A DNA stretch of 64,000 nucleotides, taken from assembly GCA_948567375.1 (NCBI GenBank), contig OX419760.1:12152001-12216000 (forward strand). Direction: 5' to 3'. Position 1 is the first letter of the stretch. Each line of letters opens with the position of its first letter. Below are positions 46,780 through 60,017 of this stretch, in pieces. Made by a program: the position numbers and the translations under genes. The notes under the pieces are model-generated. The model was not told the DNA's origin and ran no database searches. It saw only the letters and a program-made list of their open reading frames with translations. This stretch comes from Lunularia cruciata. Lineage: Eukaryota; Streptophyta; Marchantiopsida; Lunulariales; Lunulariaceae.

Positions 46780-48299
46780 TATGAAAATCATGAGAAGAAA
46801 TTTGTCTAACATTAGATATAGTCCCCATGATTCAAAAAATTGTGTTATGGGACTAACTTTTGAGCAAAAGGTCTCATAATAAATATATTTCCTCATCACT
46901 ACGAAGACAACTTAGTTACACTTAAATTTCGAGCAAGAAATTGCCTTTTGCACCGACCTGGTTTAGAAGACTTGAATATCGTCAATAATGACGCCATTCT
47001 TTGAGAAATCGAGTAGTTATTTTGATTTTATGATTTTAAGATTTTTGCACTGGGGACACTATTCTCTGCTTACTACAGGGCAATGCAATTTCCGTAAACA
47101 TCATATCATGATATTAAATAACTTAGAAAGTCATGAATGCACATCTCTACAGTCATTTAAATTCTTCTAATAATTGAAGTAGTTTTGTGAGCAAATGCCC
47201 ATAACTATATACCTTGTCCTTCTCATGCGGGAGACAACCAAGCTAAATTAAAGTTTCGAGCAAGAGGTGACTTTTAGCACCCACACACATTGCTCAAAAA
47301 TTTATAAATGTTTTATAAATAAAATAATTTTGTTAGAAATTGTTTTTCCATCATTATCATTCGAAATTAGTAGGTTGTTGTATAATCAACTCTACTAGAT
47401 GGTTTATCAAAATTTTGAATTATTCTAAAAAATAAAATAGAATTTTTATTAGAGATTACTAAAAGTTGCATAGAAACATCAACATCAAATACCAAAAGAA
47501 AAATTTGGAAAAAGAATTGAAATTTACATATTATCTTCTAAAATTACACTTTTGAATTTTCATTAAAGAACTATATATATATATATGAATGAATGCGTCC
47601 TACTTCTTGGCATAAAAATGGGTTGTGCTCTGCATCATGCAACTGCATTTTCATGAGTTAAAAATGGAAAATTCACATAGACTTAACATGTCAAAAACTG
47701 TTTTACTAATAATATAATAATAATTATTATTATTATCAAACCTGAATAATCTTACACATAAGTGAGGATAAAGGACTCCAACTGGTTTTGTGGCTTTGTC
47801 ATGTTTTTAATTATTAATTGCATAAATTTTTGCATATACTGTTGTTTCCAAATGTCTTCATAGTAGTTTGCTAATTATTGCACTGAATTGATATTTTGCA
47901 GTTCTTTTTATATAAATTTGAGAGAAATAAATCCCTATCCTTTAAATAAATATTTTTACTACTAGTAGTATTATGGATAAATATTTTTTAAAAATTAAAT
48001 ATTCAAGAAAGTTCATTCTTTTAAATACATGATTTTCTTGCTCTTTAATAAATTTTTATTTTGAATATCCTATCCTTGTGAAATATGTTGATCATTCTCT
48101 AATTTTCTACTTTTAGTATTGAATGTTGTAAAATCCTTGTAAAATTTCTTATTAATACTCACAATTGTATGCATATTTTTAATTGAATTTCTGGTTGCTT
48201 TATTATAATATTCAATATCTTTTTCTATAGTTATCTATCATGTCATATATACATCCTGTGATAAAAGGGAAATATTTATTTTTTGGAAATTTATCACTG

Positions 48300-48342
<43 letters not shown>

Positions 48343-48695
48343 TGTGTTAATTTGTTAATAAATTATGCTGATTGGGTATAAGGAAATGCAACATCTAGAA
48401 GGCAAAATCGATTATCAAACTTTTATATAAATTTTTATATTTGCAGAACTAGATAAATATATATTGATAACTAATACAAATTAGTGACTCATTCATCAAG
48501 TGTTGATAGAGGAATAAATCAATTGGAGCTCTTATATATTATGTCCTTAATAGAACTTTGTTTATTAGTACAAGTATGTACAAAGTTTTAGTATCTTATA
48601 GAAGGTTTAAAGAAGAGTGTAATCTATAGACTGAGAGCATTTGCATTAACATGTTTCAATGATTAGATATTTTATAATTTTATCATATTGCTTGT
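46780..48695. other. AT-rich stretch without recognisable genes
   Basis: It contains TAA/ATT trinucleotide runs near 47708-47738 and an AT run at 48300-48340. No supported gene. Confidence 0.55.
48300..48340. repeat. AT dinucleotide microsatellite
   Basis: An uninterrupted TA/AT run of about 35-40 bp, followed by ACATATATGTG. Confidence 0.9.
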
Positions 48696-49086
48696 TGTAA
48701 AAGACCGAGTAGAGAAACATGAGAATAGTAAATAAGAATAACATGCACATTCAAGTTTGGAAGTGAGGTAAATTACAAATGACTAGCATGAGCTTGAGCT
48801 TTAGGATTTATAGTGAAGCAATACAAGGCTTTTCAGAGTTGCTTTCTTGGAGTGTAAACTAAGTTAGCCAAGAAACTTCCAAGGAAATTTCCCTCTAGAC
48901 GTAGTCAATTTGGCATACACACTAAAGTAACCAATTCTTGATGTGTACTATATACGATCCTTGGAAGGTACCTAGAAGTTTTCCATCAAGAGACTTACTA
49001 GGTGTTTTTAGAATATTTTTACAATTCTTAGCTATATTTGGATTATTTTACTAACTCATTAGTCTTTGCAAACTCCATATATTACA
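48696..49086 (-). repeat. Solo LTR of the element B family, minus orientation
   Basis: It begins TGTAAAAG (reverse of CTTTTACA) and ends AAACTCCATATATTACA, the reverse of the element B LTR start. It is shorter (391 bp) because it lacks most of the TTCTAGAA repeat block. No adjoining internal region. Confidence 0.82.
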
Positions 49087-49587
49087 CTTTACATGGTTAT
49101 ATAATTTTAGCAATGTAATTGTTCTTCATTTGCAAGGAGAGTATTTGAATTAAATTCTTGTAAGTATTATTCATTGCATGATATTATTGTAATCCACTTC
49201 ATATCAATAATGCTTCTAATACTATCATGAGGAGTTGATAGTATATAACCTTAGTTAATTTAAGGGAAATTTATAAGTAGTAGATTCAATAACAACTCAA
49301 ATAGTTTCATAGCTCTTTTAATCACATATCTTGATTATAATTTACAAAAAATAATAATGATATAAATATTATCATTTATTTTTAATATTATAATTATAAT
49401 TTACTAAAAATAATAATTATATAAGGAATATCATTATTTTTCATATTAGACTATAACCTACTTTATATTCTTCAAATTTTAAACGATAACTTTGCTGAAA
49501 TTTGTTGTATATTTAATCAGACTCAAATTTTTATGATTAATTTCAAAATTTAGGTAAAAATTTATTTTATTCTTGAGAAATGTATAA

Positions 49588-49882
49588 TAATTTTTTTTCA
49601 TATATTCTCAAGTTTTTGGGATTTGAATTGATATGCAAATTTATTTATGTCTTAATAATTTTAAGGTTATGATGTTGGACCACCATTATTGTAACTGTAA
49701 CCAATTGAGAGAACAATAGTTCAACATTAAATAATAATTTTCTAATATATTCTCAAGTTTTTGGGATTTTAATTTATTTGAAAATTTATTTATGCCTCAA
49801 TAATTTTAAGGTTTTGATGTTGGACCACCATGGTTGTAACTGCAACCAATTGAGAGAACAAATAGTTTGATGTTAAACAATG
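49588..49882. repeat. Diverged tandem duplication, period about 145 bp
   Basis: TATATTCTCAAGTTTTTGGG at 49601 returns at 49746. Both copies include GATGTTGGACCACCAT and CAATTGAGAGAACAA. Confidence 0.85.
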
Positions 49883-49899
49883 TATTATATATATATAGC

Positions 49900-52800
49900 T
49901 AAACTTATTATAATGATCAAGAGTTTCATTTATCTCTAAACTTGCATATGAACTATGAGATTCAAAGTGCATTTCTTGTAAATTTGTGGTCTGAGTGATA
50001 AGATATAAGAGAAGTGAAAAAAATTTGTTTGTCAACTATCAAATCCTTATGAGAGGGAAATTTTCTATGATAGAAGCTTCCATAGTAAAGGTAGATTATT
50101 TGAGATTAAATAGCACCAATTAATTATCATTAATTAGTTAATGTGTACTTTATGATGAAAAAAAGAGACATTTACCAAATGAAAGTGAAGTAGAGTAAAT
50201 TAAGAGTATAGCTATGCTGGAAGTATATAAAGCAAAGGTATAATTTTGAGTAAGTAGAGTAAATTGAGATCCAACTAGTTATGGCAAAAGTTCATTGTGC
50301 AAAGGTAGTATTCAAATGGATATAAATTGGCATTACTTCAAGAATACATGAAGATATCATTGTAGGTGTGGTTATAAAATTATGAATAGGATAAAATATA
50401 TAACTTCTATATATCATACTAGTAAAGGCTATAGATAATTTTGAAATTTAACTTGATGTTCTTATTGTACTATGATGCTTAAAAATAAGAGTGACATAAT
50501 AAAAAAAGGAAGTAACAAGAAGATTTAATTTAATAATTCTCCCATGTCTTAAACCTAAAAGGAAATATTTAATTTTGACACATCACTTTGAAAGCAATAA
50601 TAAGAATACTTAGAAGAACAATATAAGAAGTAAGAAAGCTAATTAGGAATATTATCAATTGATAAATTTAAAATTATCATTTTAAAAGAATAAAGATAGA
50701 ATATTAGACACTATTTATTTATCACCACTAAGAAAGGAAAACTTTGAACAAAGAAATGAAAAATTCAGTTCAAGTTTGAGAATTTTAGATTTGATTAGTT
50801 TTTCACTTGTAGAAATCAGAGGAATTGGAAGAGAACTTGACAAAATTTATGAGCATGAAATTCAGTCCTTGGTTGAGAATTATAGATTATAGTTTTCTAT
50901 GAAATAATTAAAAAAATCAAAGAAATTGAAGAAGAAACTAGAGAATTTATATAATTTATAGTTAGTTACGGATTCAAAGATATATCGAATTTCTTTTTGT
51001 AGCTTGAGATTTTGTGGTTGAAACGGGATAACAAGAGATTGGTGCTCAAATGTTTGGGTTTATATTAAGTTGTAAGTGATTGGATTGAGATCTTGAGGTT
51101 TTAATTAAGATCAAGATTGGTGCTATGATTAAGATTATGCTTAATATATCTTAGACACAAGATCTATGACTTCCACTTAGAGCTTTCTTTCTCTCTTTGA
51201 GTGTGATCTACATTACATTGAAGGTGTGATATAGATAAACACTTTTCATAATCTAATTTACTTTTCATAACACTCATTTTTAATAACCCTATCTTTTATT
51301 TTCATCTTAGGTTCCTTTTATATTTATACATAGTATTGGATCTTTATATGCATCTTCTCATCTCCTAGATGTTTCTTTTTCATTCGGTATTACAAGAACT
51401 TAAGAGTCTACCGTCGTTGATATTTCTAATCTACCAACTCCTCCTTATGGATAATCCAGTATTTCTTTGTAGTTTTAATCATTAATTAATAGTTCTTATG
51501 TCCTATGATGATTCATTTTGATTCTTTATTACAAGGACTTAAGAGATTACCAAGATGATATTTCTTATCTACCACCTCATACTTATGATGTACAATCAGA
51601 TATATACTTTGGTTGACAATCTATCTCATCCATACAACTTAGGTTCACTTTGATGGAATCTTTTCATCCTATCTACACACTTCTCACCCTTATCTTTGGA
51701 GAACATTTGGAGAACACTTTGCTAGTTGATACCTCCATATTTGTCTTTACTTTTATTGCATCATCATTTGAGTATGGCTCCTTTCTATGGCAAGTTCTTG
51801 TTTCCTTAGGACTATATTATTGTATTATCACTTCCACAACCACTCCTTATTGTGCATCCATAGATCCTACCTCTTCCCTCTGCTCATATTGTCTTGCTTG
51901 GATTTATCTTTGGTGAGTATAGGATAAGCATACCATAAAGGGATATCCAAATATCTACAAGTGAGAGTAAACATCATATCTCATCCCATTCCTCAAATCC
52001 TCTATGGACACCCATCTTTTTGTCAAGGCTTAACAAATTTTTTCTCATGGTTACATTCTCTTTATCCTATCTAGTCTTTCTTTCTTGGCCTAAAAATATA
52101 TGTATACCACAATACCAATGTCATGACATCACTTAATAGACTTCATACTCTTTATACTACTACATGTTATTCTTTTGGACAATTGTGTGATAAATGTTTT
52201 CTCTTTAATTTTACTAGTGCTTGTTTTACGATGGACCTTACCTCATGCAAACCTATGGAAATGCATCACAATATTTAGAGATTATATCTTGGATTCATAG
52301 GTTTTGTGAGAAAAATGGCCATTTTATTTAAATGATTATAACTAATAGGCACATGAAAAACCAGTAGGTTTGCTTATTCTCCGTTGTTCATATACTCAAG
52401 AGAATGGTCAATTTTTTCAGTCCTTGATAAAGGAATGGTAGACTTTGGAAAAAAGAATATAAATGTGCAACCTAGAGACTCTCACCTACTAGACCAACCA
52501 TCTTTTCTAGTCTCCTTTCCACTAACACTTTGATTATATTAAAGAGGTTATGTCCTATTGACACTTATGTCCTTCCTTGTTTCCTCCAATGGCTTATAAA
52601 ATGAGAAGGAAACAAGTGAACAAAGGCTAGAAGTACATAATAGAGAGGAGGAGGAGCACAACCCAAGCAAAGAAAGGAACCACTTATTATAGAAAAGGAA
52701 GCAAGTGCATGAAGAATGGGGCAAGAAAGAACACAATTGAAAGAAAGGAAAAAAATGATTGAGAAAGAAAAGACCACCAGCATAGAGAACGAGAGTGACT

Positions 52801-53197
52801 TATAATAACAGTATACATGTGCTTGGAAAACAATACTTGGTAATGTTGACCATGTGAATAATTGTATTCAGATTGTGACCAAGCTGATAATAGTGTGAGC
52901 TTTTTCTACTAATAAATTTGGTTGTTTAAAGAAAATTAAAGCAGATGGTTTAAGAAATGCATGAAAATTGAAGGGTGGAGGTAGCCAAAGCAATACATCT
53001 TGGTTCTTTAGAGGTTATCCATAAGGAGTGAAGTCCATAACTTCCTTCCCAAATGAAGATCTACAACTTTTGGAGTGCTCTTTTCCTCATGGATTACTCC
53101 ATGCTCCATGTTTCTTTGTAGGTTTACTGTTTGGTTTGCTTTTTAAGCATATATATGAGCATCTCGTATTAGTTATCCCAATTTCATATTCTCATTT
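49900..53197. other. AT-rich stretch without recognisable genes
   Basis: Only broken frames. Two related segments (51390-51470 and 51515-51590; TTACAAGRACTTAAGAG) suggest an old repeat. A Lys/Glu-rich plus-strand frame at about 52590-52770 has no recognisable domain. Confidence 0.5.
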
Positions 53198-53953
53198 TGT
53201 AATACAAATAGCTAGATATATTATCTAGAGGTAAAAATTAACTTGGTAATATTTGGAAGGATGTTAGGTATGATGGCCTAGGTAGATCAGATAGAGGTGT
53301 CACAAAAGAGCACTTTTACTAATAGAGTAGGAGCCAAAAATAGCCTAAAAATGTAATACCAATAGCTAGACATATTACATGGAGGTGAAAATTGGCTTTG
53401 TAACATTTGGGAAGATGTTATATAGATAATGGACTAAGTAAATCAGATAGAGGTATCACCAAGATAGTACTTCTACTAATAGAGGAGAAGTTGAAAATAA
53501 CCTCAAAACTTTAGTCAATTTTGGAGACTTAAACATATGAGTTAAGCCTAAAAAATGTGCAGATTCACCCCTCCCCCAACATAGAAAAGGCATTCCCTCC
53601 CCCCAAGTTTGTCTCATTGAGAGCTTTCTAACGGTACCTCACCCATGTGATTATGAGATTCTATAAGAAGATTCTTTGAATATTCCCTCTGGTCAAACTT
53701 GTTTGACCAATTAGATAGGACAAGGACCAACACGTCACACATCAAGGCAACTAATCTGAGGGTGGAGCTCACTGACATACCACCAATCCATATATCTGAT
53801 CGAAGGGTGGAGTTTCTTTTGAGTGGATCCTCTTTGCTACATACTAAAGAGATGATGCTCCTTTGGGGCAGCGGAGGATTGAGTGTGAAGCTTGTGTTTC
53901 TTTTCTTGTGTTTCTCTTGAGGTCTCTTATCCTTGGAAGATTGGAAGATTACA
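53198..53953 (+). repeat. Solo LTR of the element A/C family, variant with duplicated 5' end
   Basis: TGTAATACA to AGATTACA, flanked by CATTT (53193-53197) and TATTT (53954-53958), a likely worn target duplication. The first roughly 150 bp are duplicated (second TGTAATACC near 53348), as in the copy at 22160. It contains TGGTCAAAC...GTTTGACCA near 53690. Confidence 0.87.
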
Positions 53954-53959
53954 TATTTC

Positions 53960-54955
53960 TTGTTTTTCTTCAATACATTGCCTTTGTTCTATTACCTCTC
54001 AAAGATGCATGTTTGTTTGGTACATCCAATCAGAGGGCATAGGAAATCCTTAGGGTTTTACCACTTTCCTAACTTTTCTATGTTTTGTATTCCATACTAT
54101 TTGTTTATACTTACAATATCTTTCTTAATATATTTTTCCACATATCAAATTTCTTGTGATTATTCTTGGAGGCTATGGCAGTTTTGCCCACGAGAGTCTT
54201 GGTCTTATAGCTCTTAAGGATCTACATAGATATAGAGTTGTTTAAGAGATCACGTGGTGTGTAGAACACTTCTACTACATCTACCAAATATACCCTTAGA
54301 ACCATCATCATGAAGGGCAAGGAGAACCATTATGGACCACATCTATCTGATGCATCAATTCTTTCAACATTATAGATTTTTGTGCATATTTACAACCATT
54401 TTGATGTTCTTCTTCTAGAGGCCTTCAGTTTTGCACACCACATTCCCCATATATTTGAGAGAGAGAGAGAGTCTTGGTCACCCTAGTAGTACTGAAAGGT
54501 CCCCATGTCTTCCCCGTCTTCCAAATATACCCATAGAAGACCTTTATCATAAGGCGTTTCAAATTCAGTCTTCTCACTTCCCATAAATATCCCGTAAAAA
54601 AGTTTACAAGAAGTGCTAAAATACCACAAGGGAACACTGAAGTTTTACAGGGCAATACGGTTATGTTACTCGTAAAAATTGACGTATACCTATAGCCCAT
54701 AAAATTGGACGAGTCATTTTTTTTGCGGCCCTTCAAAGTGAACGAGGATCCAGACTCCCCTAGAACCCCCCTAATAAATTTCGGCCGAAAATTTCCACCG
54801 CGAATATGTTATTGTCTGTTGAACTTTTGAGGGAGTAATAATTGAAAACCCCCTAGTTCTCTTACCTGTACCCATAAATTTTTGTACGAGTTTAGCGTAT
54901 TATTTCCCGTAATTTCGGAATTTGAAACCCCCTAGTTTAATGATAAGATAATTCT
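53960..54955. other. No recognisable gene
   Basis: Open frames 53933-54217 (plus) and 54425-54736 (minus) lack domains. A short GA run lies at 54452-54470. Confidence 0.45.
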
Positions 54956-54959
54956 TTGC

Positions 54960-55026
54960 TTTGCTCTTGCACGGCTTGATTGATGGGGTCTTCCTATCCT
55001 TTGTGTTTCCTACGCGGTCGCCTTTC
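54960..55026 (+). repeat. LINE 3' end fragment
   Basis: CACGGCTTGATTGATGGGG, TCTTCCTATCCTT and CTACGCGGTCGCCTTT match the last roughly 65 bp of the full LINE. Confidence 0.8.
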
Positions 55027-58000
55027 TCACTTTGCTTTCGTGGTTATTTTGATTTCCTATGGCGGAGAGCGTTTCCCTTCTTCACCGTAGCCTTTGTGCG
55101 CTCGGTGTTCTTTTGCACTTATGAGTGCCCTGTCCTCCTTCCTTGTGTGTACTAAAAACAATAAAAGATAAAATTTGATCCATAAAAGTTGAGGGTATAA
55201 TCATCCATTCACCTCCGGTTGAGTTTCCCTACTACATACTAGTCTTTTGATTTAATCGATTCTCCTGTGGAAGGGAGGACATCATAACAGTCTGGTGTTA
55301 TGATATATGTCTCAGATACTACGACAGTAATACGAATGCATTCTGATCGCTGACTACAGTATGTGGGTCAGGTTTCAGCTCCAGTTAGAAAACTGCAATG
55401 CTCCTTAGTTAGCACAGGGGTTTCAATTTCAATCTTACTGCTCTGTTGGTACGATGCACGTTCCGTACTGAAGAAGGGCCTGAATTGCTGCAGTTAAGAG
55501 GGGAACACGCTTGGAAGGAGGAGTTCAACTCATGGAGGAACAAAAAGGTGGTGGGTCCTGTACAATAAATGGACATGGTGATATGGAGTACAGTTCTGCT
55601 AACAATAAAGACCCTTAAGAGGTAAGCATACAAGCCCAAGAGAGAGTAAGGAGTATAATCCGGACATTTCAAAATTAGGGTGGCGATAACTATCAGTGAA
55701 ATGACATGACAATTGCAGATGATTAGATTCAGCTTCATAATGACACTTAAATATTCATGTCAGGTATTATAAATGCTCAGATACGCATTCAATGTTTCGT
55801 GAGGATCCACCATCTCGAACCAGAAGGTCGATTCCTTGCTCTGTTCTCGAGTCTCCAGAGCCGTCTGGCCCTTGACTTTTCTCGCCCATCATGTAAACCC
55901 CAGGATGTTACCTCCGGCTTACATGTATCCTCTAACTTTACTGTATTCCTCCTACTGTCCCACAATCGTGTATCATAAATCCCTGGCTTGGACTTGTCCA
56001 TTCTAAATCCCAACGAACAACATGAATCGTTATGGCTGATGGTACCAGGCCGAAGAAGAGTGCTACAACTCGAGGAGCTAATCCCTGACTCAGATGTCGA
56101 AGACTCGGCCTAGGGAACAAACCAGAAGGAAAAACGTATCCCCAACTTATACCGAACTTGCTGGAATTCAGAGAGCGAGGTGGAGGACATGAGATCTAGC
56201 TTTACTTTTATGTTTCCCTGTATATCATGTCAAGCTCGGAACATTAGCTTTAACCGCTAACGGGAACGCGTGATTACCCGTAGCTTGGGATACGGCAACA
56301 ATTAATCACACCCTTTTTGGCTTATTTCCATGAAAGCTCTCAATTTCCCTCCAAGGCCGACTTCCTTCTTCACATTATAGGCCACAAAGACTGCAGTGCG
56401 ATTGAGGTGAATCTACTTTCTATGAATCACTTTGAAGTAGAGTGCAAATATTGTAGCCTTGTCCCCTTTTTCGTTGTTTGCTGAACCTAAAGCAGAAATA
56501 TTTATTCGGACTTAGCAACTTCCATCCTTTCGCGAACTGAAGTGCTCATCTACAGTCTGGTGGCTTTACTGTTTTCTTTTTCAGGCCTTGAAAGGTTTTT
56601 CTCTTTGGTGCTAAGGGGTCCTTTTGAACAGAGAATCATCTAACTCTGACCATTCGTATGTATCGGGGCTCATAGTTGGTTTAAGCAATCATACTCAATC
56701 GAGGCATTCCACCAAGCAAGTCATCATTATACATACGCGCGTATCATCATATATAGTAATGAGTTCGGGTGAGAATGAGTCCTCCTTTAATCCAATGGAA
56801 GGTAAGCTTTGACCTGCTCGTATGATGACCGATATTCTCGTTTGCGTCCGCAAGATCTACATCATTCTTGCCGTTTTCTTTACCCTCTTTGAGATCTGCT
56901 ATCATGTGCATGCGCATGTCTATGGAACACACCTCAGACGTGGAAGATACTCTTACTGCCAGATATCTTTACTTCTTTTTCTTTGTTTATACCTCAAGGA
57001 GCATTTCATATGATCAAGTTCGACAGTCCGAAAAGCTTTCGTTCTACGCGTTCGAGGATTAGTATGTGTGGTCTATATTGTAGATAAACAAGGCGTGAGA
57101 AGAGGGACAAGAATAGAGGCTTATCCTCTGGTTTGACCAAATTCAACTCATCATTGACAAGTCCTGAGATCGCCACCAGTTTGGCTAACACAATTTTCTA
57201 TGTCACTGTAGCCACTTGCAGTATTCAGTGAATTCACGAAAAAAAGATAACGAACTTGATTGCTCTGTTCTAGTGCAATCAGTTCTCGAGCAATCAGTTC
57301 AGAGGTTGGTTGGGGAAGGATTCGCTCCATGGTCTTTCGTGGCATCTCTAGCAGTTGATGATCGTTGTTGGTTATCTTTTCAAGGCAATGAAGTCGTTCT
57401 TACTCGAAGGGACGATGTTCGAGGATTATAAGCACATTGTACAGACATTTCGAATCCTACCATTTTTCACTCACCCAAGAGTTCAGTCAGGTAAATTGAA
57501 ATATTTTGGTCTCTCACATGCACTACAGGAGCCTAGCCTAGGGTGTATTAGTCTTCGAAGTTAACTCGTCAGCAATACTACTTTGATGCGCATGTTCAAC
57601 TTTGATGCACAACCTTCCAATCCTCTGCAGAGTTTCCAACTTTTCATTCTTTTGCAGGTGGCTATTTTATATATTAATATCTCCTAAGGTCTGGTAGGTG
57701 TGGTGTTTCAGTATTTGGTAAGAAACACTTGAGTGAAAACTTTCGAACATCTCACTCATGTGTTGGTGTGGATGGGTTGAGATAGTTTTGGTGAGCACCG
57801 ATCACGCTGTTTGCTTCATTTGATGATTTCCAGACGATGACTCGGCTGTGTGGTCGCGCAACGAACGAACGCAGCGCAGCAGACTATCTTTAAGGCCCTA
57901 CCCACCAGTCATGAGCCATCTCCGCTATGTCAGATATGTTCATGCAGAAGAAAAAGGTTATAAATCCCCGTACCAAGAAACCATTTGGAGCAACTTAAGA

Positions 58001-59280
58001 ACAATTAACTCGCAACCATCCGTGCAATTTCAGTTGATGGATCTGACAACTTGTACAGGAAATCTTCTTTAGACAGACTCGTAACCTTTGTGGTCATCTG
58101 CATTTCTTCTAAGTGGAGACATCAATATATGGAAAGATAGAGCGACCTTGAGAAAAACCCTTCCCGTGTGAGTGGTTTGAAGGCTAGAAGAGCTAGTCTC
58201 ATTTATCCATTGCTATGGATGTAGGAGTATTCAATTTACTTCTTTGATGTACTAAGAGCATGAAAACATTCGGCGTCCAGTGGATGTGGTCGGGGCGTTC
58301 GCCAAAGATGTTTAGGGCCAGCTATGTCAAGGCCGGGCTACGTAAAATCGGCCTTAGGCTCTCACAAGCCTTACTTGTTTGTGCATGGTCTCCGAAGTCT
58401 CAACCCAACCTCCATGCAACTGCCACACATAAGGAAAAAGTTTAAGACCACTGGGTCTAAAGAATGTTCGATAAATAGGATCCTGGTGCTCAAAAGAAGG
58501 CGGCAGACGCAGCATACCGTGCACTAACGCTATACAGACTTCTGTGACCGTGACATTTGACATCGCTCAACTGTTTTATTCCTTCATCTTGGCTCGGAAC
58601 GAAGACAATTTCTGACGAAGGACTTTACCAACAAGTTCGTACCTGGTGCAAGGTTGGTTAAAAGATGGCAACCTGACTCAAACAGTTAACGCCGATTATA
58701 CAGTGAGAAGATGGTGTGCACCCACATTGCATATACAGTGAAAGTAGATATACACCAATACACAATCCAGAGGGGCTGTCGCCTTTTAGGAGTATCGATA
58801 TATAGTTTTTTACTGTTGATGAAAATCTTCATCATTAGAATGTGGAAGAACAATAAACGAATGAAACAGGATGTGGATGCTTTCTTTGGATTCGGCTCAA
58901 AGGAAACACGAAGCCATAGCGTCAACCATCATATTCAAAGTCCATATCCACAACAACATAAGGGATTCCTCGCTGATAGACATAGAATTCGATTGCAGTG
59001 CCAGTTAAGAAGAGTCGTAGTGGTGAGAACTATTCTAAAAACCATTAGGACTCCATGGCATCTCGGATCAGTGACAATCTGGACATTGGTAAGATGGGTG
59101 ACAGTAAGTTCTGAAGATTAAAAGTGATAGGTCAATCACATTATACGTCAGACCTAAAGTTTCAGCTCAACTTCCACCCTGAGGTGGTAGAACCAATTTA
59201 CCCTCCGGGAGAAGTAGATATCCTCTTTCTTTAATCTCAGATCTCATCCTGGAAAACCTCTCTATTAGTGCAAAGAGGCA
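55027..59280. other. No recognisable gene
   Basis: Less AT-rich sequence with many short overlapping frames on both strands (for example 55757-55978 plus, 56747-56932 minus, 58711-59121 plus). None has a domain or splice pattern I could support. The end nearest 59292 probably holds the 3' UTR of the next gene. Confidence 0.4.
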
Positions 59281-59291
59281 AGGTTCTCAAT

Positions 59292-59811
59292 TTAAATGGT
59301 AGGATCGTATCCTTGCTCTTCAAACTCCCGCATAACCTCGTGCCTCATTCGAAGCCATAATTTCCGAGCTTCCCTTTCAAATTTATCCCGTTGAAGATCT
59401 GAAATTAGGTCGTCTCCGGCATTTTGCATCGCTGCTTGGGATCCAATTGTGGTTCCATATGTTCCTCCCTTGGCTACAAACTCTTTCACAGCTTCTTCAT
59501 CGCCCGGGTAGGGGAAATCCCTACGCTGATAAAGGTGTGCCATTTCCCTCTCTTCCTGCTCAGAAAGAAATAAGCATCATGAGATAATTCAAGTAATCGG
59601 CCCAATATCACCAGCTTTCACTTGATTCTAACAGCTCTCCTGTCTCTCAAAGAATTTTAACGAACGCAGCAGAAGCGTAACGAACCTTGGTTCGAGGCTT
59701 CAAAGTCCACCAACCCAACGGAGAAGCCTCATCCCACCACCATGCGGCACCTACAATGGCATAGGTGCTCAACATAGCCTTCCCTAATTGAGTCAAGTGC
59801 AGCTTCGCCAT
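59292..59811 (-). CDS. Short conserved plant protein with WWWDE motif
   Basis: Two exons on minus: 59811-59686 (42 codons) and 59555-59292 (87 codons plus stop), joined by a 130-bp GT-AG intron in phase 0 (AAG|GTTCGT ... GAGCAG|GAAGAG). The product has 129 residues. Residues 11-26 are mildly hydrophobic (AMLSTYAIVGAAWWW) and could be a membrane or targeting segment. The C-terminal half is charged and probably helical, with HLYQRRDFPYPGDEEAV and KLWLRMRHEVMREF segments. I recall short plant proteins of unknown function with this layout but no name or role. The frame is intact and exon ends agree with the frame, so it is probably real. Confidence 0.8.
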
Positions 59812-59978
59812 TTTTTAGGTCAGCTCTTCGGGAATGCTGGGAACGCAACACCTGCGTGATACTGCACTGCAGCAAATTAGGAAAATCGAGTCAGAGAGAG
59901 GACTTAACTACAAGATGAGATGGAGTAGAAATGGGAATTGACCACTTCAGATTCGGAAAATGGTGCGGTGTTCGCAAA

Positions 59979-60017
59979 CATTCACTATAATGCTGATGAT
60001 AAGCATTATAGTGAATG
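59979..60017. repeat. 16-bp perfect inverted repeat
   Basis: CATTCACTATAATGCT, a seven-base spacer, then its exact reverse complement. It lies about 170 bp upstream of the minus-strand gene start. Confidence 0.92.

Noticed and set aside
52548-52783. Cys/Ser/Leu-rich minus frames
   Set aside because: They are the complement of a purine-rich stretch; low-complexity composition explains the open frame.
58711-59121. 136-codon plus frame
   Set aside because: Overlaps a minus frame, no motif, and lies opposite the probable 3' flank of the WWWDE gene.
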